A stretch of 64,000 bases of DNA. It comes from Amyloporia xantha (lineage: Eukaryota; Basidiomycota; Agaricomycetes; Polyporales; Adustoporiaceae). Below are positions 55,392-64,000 of this stretch, piece after piece (the stretch's first letter is position 1; the number at the start of each line of letters is the position of its first letter). The notes beneath the pieces were generated by a model. The model did no database searches and was not told the origin of the DNA. It worked only from the letters and a program-made list of their open reading frames with translations. The translations under genes were made by a program, and so were the position numbers. The stretch covers positions 124,001-188,000 of the forward strand of contig JAYKKR010000022.1 in NCBI GenBank assembly GCA_036971615.1, read 5' to 3'.

Positions 55392-56881
55392 ATGGGTCTC
55401 AAAATCGCATCAGTATTTCAGGGCTTAGTTTTCGCATCGATTGTTCCGTCGGCTCTCGCGGGCAGCTATGCACTCCACCAAAACAATGTCGGCTCCTCGT
55501 TTCTCTCCAACTTTCAGTGGGAGAATATCAGCGACCCAACAAACGGACGAGTGTAAGTGATTTTCTATTGATCTTCTGTCCGATACTGATTTGAAGGGCC
55601 TAGTCAATACGTCGACAAGCAGACGGCGTTGTCGGAGAACCTGACATTCACGTCCGACGACTCATTCATCATGCGTGCCGACTACACGACAACTCTCAGC
55701 GCATCCGATCCCGGGCCGAAAGAGCGTGCGCATCAAGAGTAATGAGCAGTACAACACTCACGTCGCTGTGTAAGTGACGCCGCTCGCAGCAGTTCACTAG
55801 ATGCTTATTCACTCTCTCTTCTGCCCCTTTTTAGGTTCGACATCAACCACATGCCGCAGGGCTGCGCAACCTGGCCGGCTCTTTGGGAGGCAGACGACAG
55901 TGTGGGCACCTCAGCGGGCGAGATCGACATTCTAGAGGGAGTGAACGACATCTCGCCTGACAGCGTGACTCTTCACACGCAGGGTACATGTACCATGCCG
56001 TCGAATCGAACTCAACTAGGGTGTGTCCACGTCCTCTGCCTTATGATGATTTAGCATCCCACTTCAACGACATTATACATGTACTCACTGAGCGGCTCTC
56101 GAACAGGACGTCGCTCTCAAACGATTGCAGCTCCTCTAGCGAAATTGAAAACGGCAATGACGGATGTTCAGTCAACGCGCCCTATACATCTTCGTTCGGA
56201 CCGGTGTTCAACACGTACGGCGGAGGCTGGTACGCAGTGGAGCGCACCGCGGAGTATATCCGTGTATGGTTCTGGTCGCGCAATGGCACCACCACGCCCT
56301 CCGAAGTCAGCTCGGGCGCGAGCACCATCAACACCGATGACTGGGTAAGAACGACTCATATCCGCCGGTCCTCGCCAGCCGCTGACACATTGTGCTGCGT
56401 CAGGGAACCCCGATAGCGTACTTCCCCGACACGGATTGCAAGATCGGGTCGGTGTTCGGGAACAACAACATCATTGTGGATCTGACATTCTGTGCGCAAC
56501 CATCATTATAATCAGCGCTATTCATAACTCACATTCTCATCTATGTACATGTAGGCGGCAACTGGGCCGGCACGGACTTCAACGACGCCGGATGCCCTGG
56601 CAACTGCACCGGTAGGTGGACGCTCCATTCGCTTCCTGACAGCCTGCTCATCGGATCGTTCGTCAGAATACGTCAATAGCAATCCGTCGGCGTTCGTGAA
56701 CGCATACTGGGACTTCGCCGCAGCGCGAATTTACCTGCCGTCCACAACGTCAACAACCAACCAGTCAGCAGCCGCTTCATCCACAAGCCTTGCTAAGAGC
56801 CACGGCTATGTCGTGCATGCGCTATCGGTCCCTGCTCTTGTTGCTCTGGTCGTCCTTAGCGCTGGATGGATGATTGCATGA
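55392..56881 (+). CDS. GH16 endo-beta-1,3(4)-glucanase-like enzyme, GPI-anchored, one-base frame disruption
   Basis: Seven exons (55392-55552, 55604-55769, 55835-56020, 56107-56344, 56404-56491, 56555-56611, 56667-56881) give about 369 residues. Residues 1-23 are a signal peptide (MGLKIASVFQGLVFASIVPSALAG). The catalytic core has MPQGCATWPALWE and the GH16 signature GEIDILEGVN, whose first Glu is the nucleophile and last Glu the acid/base. WYAVERTAEYIRVWFWSR, CKIGSVFGNNNIIVDLTFCG and WAGTDFNDAGCPG follow. The C-terminus has a Ser/Thr linker, a small-residue site and a hydrophobic tail (ALSVPALVALVVLSAGWMIA), as for GPI attachment. The role is in wall beta-glucan remodelling or degradation. 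Exon 2 has one base too many: GGG at 55713-55715 should be GG for the conserved frame. An error or a recent loss is possible. Confidence 0.88.
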
Positions 56882-57627
56882 GTCGCAGAGATCATGGACG
56901 TGATGCAAGAGTTGGATCTAGCGCAAAGTTGTAGCTGTAGTAGTATAGACACGGTTCATCTTGGACATTTCTAGTATAGTATCGCGATGTATCCTTGGAA
57001 ACACTGAACAATCAGTACACGGATCTCCATCTTCACTTCTCAAAATACATGACTTGCAGTGTCGCGGATTGTTAAACCGTCCATGATGACCACAGAATCT
57101 GAGATCAGCCGCAAGTAGCTAGGAGTACAGGATACACATAAACATACATGTGTGGGGAAGATACATTCACGGTGGCTCAATCTACGCGTGTGAGACGTCA
57201 GTAAAACATGATGGGTACAATCCCAGCTTGTTCCCTGAGGAAGGTGAAGTGTCGAAGGTATCCTAAGTTACACAACGGTATGATCAGGCACGTCCGTCCG
57301 CGCACTAACTGGCGGAAAATAGTCCCCGGGCCCAAATCTTTTCGACTGTACATAAGAGTACGATTCACGTGTACACAGAACACAGCCCTAAGCTCGAGCG
57401 GCACTGCATCGCGGGACTGCTGGAAACGCACGCGCTGAATACGACACGCGACCACGCTAGCCACCCCGAGGGTCTTTTGACGGCTGCCATGCTCCCGGCA
57501 GGCAACGCAAACGAGCACGCGTCGAGCGTCTCCGCACAGAGGCTCTACCTCGCATTCGTCGTTCCTGCGGCAATCAGGGAATAAGGCATGGGTTCTCCAC
57601 CACGTCGTCGCCATCGCCTCCGCCGAC
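56882..57627. other. Intergenic region between convergent genes
   Basis: About 750 bp with 3' flanks of the GH16 and membrane-protein genes. No gene is seen. Confidence 0.5.
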
Positions 57628-59433
57628 CTAGAAAGGCGAAGGCAGAGGCGATGGCAAGGGCGATGACGGGACGAGCGCCTGTGGTGGGTCGCGATAGATC
57701 TGCGAGCCGGGCGACCGATACTGCCCCCTGGGTGATTGCATGGTGCGGATCGATGAAGAAGAGGAGGGAAGTGCCAATGTTGGCGGACGCACGCGTAGCT
57801 GGACGCTCGGAGCAGTGGACGTGGGGAAGTTGTGAGCCGTTTCCAGGCCTGCAAGATACGCGCTTGAGCGATACGTCTCCTGGGCCATCATGGCCGATTG
57901 CGGCAACGGCGGAACCGTGGCATCGACGCCGTCCGCGGGCGCATATCTCTCAGCCATGTCCATCATGTATTCGACATCGAGGGTGGATATCGTCGTGGTC
58001 GGTGAACTTGGCTTCACCCTATGGGAACCACGGATACTGCGAGAGGTATTGCCTACGACAACCTGCGGCGTCTTCGGGCTAGCGCTGGACACTTCGGCGA
58101 TACGGAGTGGCGGTGATGGAACGGGGGAATGAAAGGGTGATGAAGGTGCCGTCTTCTGGCTGCGCGCACGCTTGCTCGCTGTACTCGAGCTGGTTCTCGA
58201 GGAGCGATTCTCGGAGGAGCCTTGGCTTGTTGGAGATGAAAGCCACAGCTTGGAATTGGTGTAAAGCGGATTCCTGACGTAGGCATCGCCTTCCCGAGGG
58301 GGACTGCTAGCCCGCGACCATGTTGTCTGAATGCGGGAGTCCCAAGACGAAGATGTTGTGGGCACAGAATCGTAGGGAGGCGCCGGGGGCTTTTCGACGC
58401 CCGAGGGTGAGCCGCCGAAAGTCCCTTGTTCCACATTCGTCGCAGTCGCTGCCTGTGCCTTGCGACGGGAGCAGATTATCCAAATTGCCATAGCGAGAAC
58501 AATGGCAACTACAACGGACCCAGACGCTACTGCAATGGCAATAATAGCGCCCCTTGTAGTTCATAACAGATAGCGAGAGTCAGCACGCGATTAGAATGAA
58601 GATGACAGAGCGGCTTACTGAGACAGAGTCTTCGTGTAAGTCATTGTATCTCGAGAGGAAGCGGTCATACTCGGTGTCACAGAAGCGGTAACGTTGGCAG
58701 TGTTGGCGGCCATGGAAGAGGTCGAGGAGGAGCGTGTCGGAGAGAGGCATGTCCCGCTGCTCTCCGAGGATCCGCCTACTGTAAACAGACCCTTGGCTGC
58801 GCTGTGCCCTTTCTCGTCACTGATCAGAAGTGCGACCTTGGTGTCATGAACGGCGTTCATGATATAGGAAGCAGTTCCGTGCCCTGCGTCGCTCGAGCTC
58901 TGGTTCACGGAGAAAGTCGTGCCTCCAGGTATGAAACCACGAATTGTAGGGGCCGCAGCCACTTCAGATGTATTGAAAGTGACGCTGAAGGGCTCACATT
59001 GTGATACACTCCCGGACAGAGCGAATGGCGGAGGATCCTCTCTGTGCTCAAAACGCAGACAGCTAGAATCGTTGAAAAGGCCTACAGTGATCACATCAGA
59101 GACCGGGCCCGTAGGCGCGCCATTTGCGTCGTCAAGAGAGGCGACGAAGTTGGTGCCCTCTGGCAGAGGCAGGAAAGTGATCGCATGTCCAGTGTCGGTC
59201 GCATTGTTCCACGCAGAGTTAGAAATCGGGATGGAGAAAGGAGTCAGGTTGAAAGGAACGACGGTTAGCGACAGAGGGAACGCTATGATAGACTGTAATC
59301 CTGAGAACTCCACTGAGAATGGGGTGCACTGCAGAGCAGGCGAAAAAGTGACAAAGTCGAAAGTCGACAGCGCCGTCTGAGGATAGACAGCGAGGAGAAG
59401 AAAGCCAGCTAGGGCGAGCGAATAGAACGACAT
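57628..59433 (-). CDS. Type I membrane protein with duplicated ectodomain module
   Basis: Two exons (59433-58619 and 58552-57628; intron 66 nt) give 579 residues. Residues 1-23 are a signal peptide (MSFYSLALAGFLLLAVYPQTALS). The ectodomain holds two similar modules of about 100 residues. Each begins QC-x-PFSV-x-F, has a T/AGH-A/GT block, and ends with a V-G-x-S-x-C element, so each has one likely disulfide. Several N-glycosylation sites and a Ser/Thr stalk follow. The membrane span AIAVASGSVVVAIVLAMAIWIIC straddles the exon junction region and is followed by a basic stop-transfer RRK. The 260-residue cytosolic tail is Ser/Pro-rich with many possible phosphosites. A surface sensor or wall-anchoring role fits this layout, but no function is established. 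Confidence 0.8.
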
Positions 59434-61085
59434 AGGGTAAAGAGCTACCGCGTTCTTGACCAGGACTGGCCTGATGCAAGAGAGAACGAAAACCTAGTAC
59501 ATCCAGTACACCTCGAGGAGGGCAACGAGAAGGGTACAGGAAGAGTGACTGAGCAAGAACCGCCCTGCGGTCGTCAAGAGGTCGTGTCGTAAGTCCTGAC
59601 GCAAAGTCTAGGCACTCGGGGCGAGTCTGATTGACGGTCTAACGATAAGCGAGGGAAGCAAATGAAAAAATGCTCTCTCACCGTATGACTGGCAAGTGGC
59701 ACCCGGTGCAATCCAGACAAGATCCAGATGAGCGAGCACTGAAAGTAAAAGGATTCTCAAAACGGGCAGCCAGCCTGTGGCATGACCTGTCACTGAAGTC
59801 AAGTCAATACGAAGTAGACTGGGTGGGAGGATTCACGGAAGTGACGGTATTCGGTCTTCTACCGTTGTTCACCGATCCTTCTTACCGCGAAAGGACAGAA
59901 GGGCTCGGAAAGCAGGAACCCCCACGAATACCATGGTAACTATCGTTTTATATCACATTCGGCTGAGCGGACCGCCGGCAGTGACTGTGTGGCAGTGTGA
60001 TTCTTCACATCGTCGGTCCCACAGGATGGTCAGTATCATATACTGTTCAGCGACTGCACCATACTCTACCATATTCCGTCTCCTACATTCCTATTGACAT
60101 GCATTGGCGGTGTCGGGTGGCGGTGATGCGGTGACTCGATCCCACAGCACTCTCGACATATTGGGCCACGACGACGACGGCTGCAGCTTCATTGACAGCA
60201 CAAGCTCACGTAGCATGTAGCAGGCCCCCCTCGTCCTGAGTTCCCTACGTTTGTCGAATCTGACCCATGGAAGGTACGTGAGACTCACATCAAGACTGCC
60301 CTGGTACCTGCGCATGATGTGTTCCCTGTTGTACCCCCGCGTACGAAACCCCATCGTTCCACAAATAGTATCATGATCCGCGTCCATCTGGAACTGCCAA
60401 ACAGTGAGAACTGGCCAGAGTGGTTTGCATAGCAGTTGGCCACCCATCCATCGTCTTCCCAAAGGGTTTCATGTTTGACAGTGTTCGATGACCCCACGAC
60501 AGCTGTGTCATTAGGAGATCCCTCCATTCGCCGGGACGCAGGAGCGAGCAGGAGACGGTACAGATCTAAGGGCAGGTAAGTACATATATGATCGCGATGT
60601 TGAGGTACATCGAAATGCTAAATTCCGACGTGGTCGTCGATCGCTCAGACGGCGCTAGGCGCTGCATTGACACTGACAGCAATGTTCCTCGCCTTCCTGA
60701 CTCGATCAATGTTGCAGTGCACAACAATAGATGTGACAGGAAACATGAGGATTGGACAGTGAGCAGTTTGATACGCCTCATGCACAATGGGACTCATGCC
60801 TCGGCATTCAAAATGACTTGCACAGCCAACCAAGTCTCAATAAGTATATGGTAGGTCGCTTTGGTACGACAGTGAGTAAGTAATGTAGTAGTGTATCTTG
60901 TTGATGTGTATCGCTATGCTGTACCCTAATGAACGAGAGCCTCTGTCACCTCCATTGTGTCTCAGACGATATCATGTCACTCTAGACAATTTATTATTAT
61001 TAATGTGCCTATATACTTCAGGAATAATGCATAATTATCACTACATGGCAACTACGATGTCCGACTCACTCCTGGTCCTTGGACG
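59434..61085. other. Intergenic region
   Basis: About 1.65 kb. Only short frames are present, with no domain, repeat or RNA gene recognised. Confidence 0.45.
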
Positions 61086-62689
61086 TCAGTGACGGGAAAA
61101 TGTCCTAGTCCTCTTCCCAGGCTGACCACCACGCACCCATGTCTTCACGGCGATCCCGGTGCTCTTTAGCCTTCGCAAACCCGCCAGCTCAATACCAGCG
61201 CAGTCCCTTACAACGAGCATCGTTACGCAAGGAACATCGCGCACCGATCGAGGCATGACCGCGTTCACGACGTCCTCCGCGGACAAGCTCTCGCATCGGA
61301 CGAGCTCCAGCACCTTCAGCGGCGCGTAGGCGCTCCGTGCGCGCAAGGCCTCTGTCAGGCCCAGCAAGAGTGCGCCTGTCACGCGAGGGCCGAGCAAGGC
61401 GAGGTACTGCAAACGCGGGAGGTTGTGCAAGAGTGGGAGCACGAAGTGCGGGTCGAGCCACCCATGCTCGAGGTAGAGGTACTCGAGCGCAGGCAGGTGT
61501 GGGAAGGCCCGGAGGACGTGGCGCAGCCGGGGGAAGAGCGTGGGCCGCCGGAACGGATACCGGGACAGAAGGCGCAGAGAGCGGACGGCTGGTAGGGACA
61601 GGTGCAGGAGGACAAGCAGCAGTGCTGATGGGACTTCTGGCCCTTCGATGCCCACGGTCAGGGCGGACAGACGAGACAGGTGGACGGAGCGTGGTGCTTC
61701 GCCGGAATACCGTGACGTGCTGTCTCCTTGCCACGGAAAGGCGATCCGCAGATCTTCCAGACGGGAAGACACTCGTATGATGTGTAGTACTTCCGAGGCG
61801 GCCTCATGCCCACGCGTGAAACCGTGATGGGTGTAGTCCAGGAAGGCCAGTTGCTGGAATAATGAGGGCAGCCACGCAAGGCGAATCCCTAGAAGAGTGG
61901 CCCTGCGGAGTCTTGGAGCATGACCGTTGAACAGCGTGAACTCTTTCGTGTCGTCGTTGCCTGGATACACCAGCGACAACTCCCTGATATATGGCGCATG
62001 CACGGCGGAGCTCTGTGCGTAACACGCGGAAAGCGCTGCATTCCACAGGTACGGTGCGTGCATGTCGAACCTTATTTCGAGTGAACGCCAACGAGAGATT
62101 AAGGGGGCGACGAGGTGCATATAGATCTGCACTGTGCGCGCATCGAAGGTCGTGGTGTAATATAAACCATTCGACGAGACTACTCGTGGCAGGAGTTGGA
62201 TGTCAAGAGTGCACGCCTTTGCACGACGTATTCGTTCGTTCCACATGTCGAGACGACTATCGAGGGCGATGCGTCTCCATAATGCAGGTGTATGTAGTGC
62301 CAGCCTGTACCAGGCTTTGCACACGTGCGAGATCAGCACAGGAAACATTGTATCATCTTCAGCGCCCAGTGTGAAAATGTGTGCCAGTAGCTCGTTGGGT
62401 AGGAGCATTATTCTGTGATGCCTGCGACGTGCATACTGGGCGTGCAGGGGGGCATCCACGCGCGGAGAAGGTTGTTCTGTAGATTTTGAGCATCAACTTC
62501 AGTGTAATTCATACGATTTGCATGAATATGCACCAACTCGCGAGGACCTTCTACTGCTTCGAAGCCGTGTAAGCGTTAGCTACATTAAGACGCATGCTAA
62601 ACTCACTCAGATGTGTAGATAGACTTCACCGCGTCCACAAGCGACCGGGTGAGCTCCTGACGACGAGATCGCTTCAGAGTGAAAGGCAT
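61086..62689 (-). CDS. F-box-like protein with LRR region, one-base frame disruption near the first junction
   Basis: Exon 1 (62689-62607) encodes MPFTLKRSRRQELTRSLVDA and on to SIYTSE; exon 2 runs 62476-61086. Together they give about 490 residues. The F-box-like motif is ALLPNELLAHIFTLG-like (read here as MLLPNELLAHIFTLG), followed by VLISHVCKAWYRLALHTPALWRRIALD. A leucine-rich solenoid follows (LRRATLLGIRL, LEYLYLEHGWLDP, LKVLELVRCESLS). The basic N-terminal arm and LHAQYARRRHHRI block are familiar from a large agaricomycete F-box family. The exons sum to one base too many. A run of six identical bases at 62447-62452, just before LHAQYARRR, would restore the frame at five. The substrate adaptor role in SCF is inferred from the F-box only. 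Confidence 0.8.
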
Positions 62690-63548
62690 GGTCGGGGAGC
62701 GGGGAAAGGGGCGCACACATACTGAAAAGCCCCTCCGTTATGTAGGATCGGTATGAGCGGATCCCCTTACAGAAGACCCAAGAGGGGCTATGCTGGCGTC
62801 CAGCGCCTGAACGGGCGGGCTGAAGGTTGACAGGGGTTAGTTAATTGTATGAACTCTGCGCCGGAGACAATGAAACACCGGCACAAAAAGCCGAGCACAA
62901 CCAGTACTTATACCTGAACCTGTTGCATGTCATCATGTAGCATTCTTGGGGGCGGCATGTGCTCACCCGGAGCACGAACTCAATAGGGGTAGTTCAGGCT
63001 GCCGGGTCTGGGTCCTGTGCTCAGACACCAGCGGCGTAGTGGGACAAGTTCGTGCATATGGGGCGGCTGCTCACAATGCTTTGGCAGAATGCTGCAGTCC
63101 ACTATCCAGGAGGAGAGGCAGGATCGCCGAATCTTCCTGACATGGTTGCCACTGGTACTGAATGTCAGACTCGCGCTCAACTCGCGCTGCCTAGCCGATG
63201 TGAGGGTGTCACGAGCCCCATATATTCCATACAAGGATTTCTGCTGAGAGCATCGCCCGCATGAATATTAATGTGAGTGGTATAGAAAGCGCCGAGCTCT
63301 AAGAATATGCCAGTGAGTGGTTGGGAGACGCGTTGCGCCTGCTGCCGAGGTCCTTCCATATTTGGACCACACGCTGGGCGCTTGTTACAGGGCGACTTTG
63401 GCGGCAGGACGGTGGCGGCGCGCGGAGCGGTCGGTGGTCAATCTACAAGTTCTCACATGCATCTCTTCATCTCGACAGGCTGTCCATATTACTCGTGTAC
63501 GACATTTCCTGAACCATAGTGTATCTCTGAATAAGACTGAGCCAGGAC
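62690..63548. other. Divergent upstream region
   Basis: About 860 bp between the leftward F-box gene and the rightward gene at the window edge. No gene is seen. Confidence 0.45.
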
Positions 63549-64000
63549 ATGAACGGATTCCGCCCTGAGGAGAGGAAGCAAATGCAGCAGATACATGGTT
63601 TGTCTTCCGGTGCTGAGTCCATCCCAAGCAGTAGGAGGGACGCGTCAAGGCCCACGGAACAAAGTCAGAGGTATTTAATCCGGCCGATGAATACGGTAAA
63701 AAGCTCATATTATCTTCAGCAAAGTCTGGTCGAGCGCGAAGGCGACAATTATCCAGACGCCTTCGAATGATACGTCTCGCCGCAATTACCGAGGTACCAA
63801 TCCATTTAACGGTCGCTTCGCTAGTACCTTGCATACCGGAAACAGAGGGCCTTCAGCTGGCAACAATCGCACCGCTTCGGCCACGGTCTTGTCGAACTTT
63901 ACCAGCTCGAACGCACAAAGTCCGTCTCGATCGGTGAAGCGGCCACGAGTAGTTGGTCCGAAAGATGGTAGAGATGCTTCAAAGCCATACGCAGAGTCAT
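63549..64000 (+). CDS. Start of a gene of unknown function, cut by the window end
   Basis: Exon 1 (63549-63670) encodes MNGFRPEERKQMQQIHGLSS and on. A 49-nt intron with GT..CAG ends leads into a second exon open to the window end (63720-64000). The 134 residues visible are polar and Ser/Asn/Arg-rich, with a possible nuclear-localisation cluster (SRSVKRPRVVGPKDGR). No domain is reached before the edge. The joined frame is supported by phase and by composition that stays constant across the junction. Candidates would be a nuclear regulatory protein or a protease with a long disordered N-terminus, but this cannot be decided here. Confidence 0.5.

Noticed and set aside
57198..57854. A 218-codon minus-strand frame
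   Set aside because: It overlaps the 3' part of the type I membrane protein in another frame and has no domain.
1..64000. CRISPR arrays, rRNA genes, complete transposons or retroelement reverse transcriptase
   Set aside because: None were seen on reading both strands; the only repeats are those listed.

Overview
The window is nuclear DNA of a filamentous basidiomycete, most likely an agaricomycete of the polypore type. The evidence is internal. Nearly all genes are cut by many introns of about 50-70 nt with GT..AG ends, genes lie on both strands without operons, and the families present are typical of mushroom-forming fungi: F-box/LRR proteins, a MATH-domain protein, a Myb/SANT-like protein, a GPI-anchored GH16 enzyme, a Mit_KHE1 protein and small secreted proteins. 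About 26 genes or relics can be supported. Exon coordinates in the entries were worked out by hand from splice sites, reading phase and family conservation.

Layout. 0-5 kb: a serine-rich frame, a Myb/SANT-like gene, and an intact eight-exon MDR oxidoreductase followed by a decayed relic of a second MDR gene. 5-18.5 kb is gene-poor: one small secreted protein and three paralogous ~110-residue zinc-finger proteins (9.8, 13.5 and 15.6 kb), each with a TATA box about 140-150 bp before its start. 18.6-27.7 kb: a PhyH-type 2-oxoglutarate oxygenase, a tandem duplication of a mitochondrial KHE1-like gene together with its divergent neighbour (the neighbour has decayed in one copy), and a very GC-rich F-box gene. 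27.7-31 kb is gene-free and carries a diverged direct repeat. 31-48 kb is dense and mostly housekeeping: a single-pass membrane protein, BCKDH E1-alpha, the mRNA-capping RNA triphosphatase, an MCT-like MFS transporter, a SART3/Prp24-type splicing factor in 24 exons, a MATH protein that has lost its BTB part, and an SDR. 48.5-50.4 kb is a repeat island with an inverted repeat and an 11-bp minisatellite in both orientations. 50.7-64 kb: a TcuA-like flavoprotein with a single GC-AG intron, an alpha/beta hydrolase, a GH16 enzyme, a type I membrane protein with a duplicated ectodomain, another F-box protein, and the start of a gene cut by the window edge.

The genes do not form an obvious pathway cluster. 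Functional links are local: paralogue families, divergent promoters (BCKDH/capping enzyme; KHE1/small protein), and catabolic or secreted enzymes suited to a saprotroph. Four otherwise good genes each carry exactly one extra base relative to their conserved frame. One of these is the capping triphosphatase, which is normally essential. This points to residual +1 errors in the assembly, although recent pseudogenisation cannot be excluded from the sequence alone. I found no CRISPR array, rRNA, convincing tRNA or complete transposon, and no clearly new multi-gene system.
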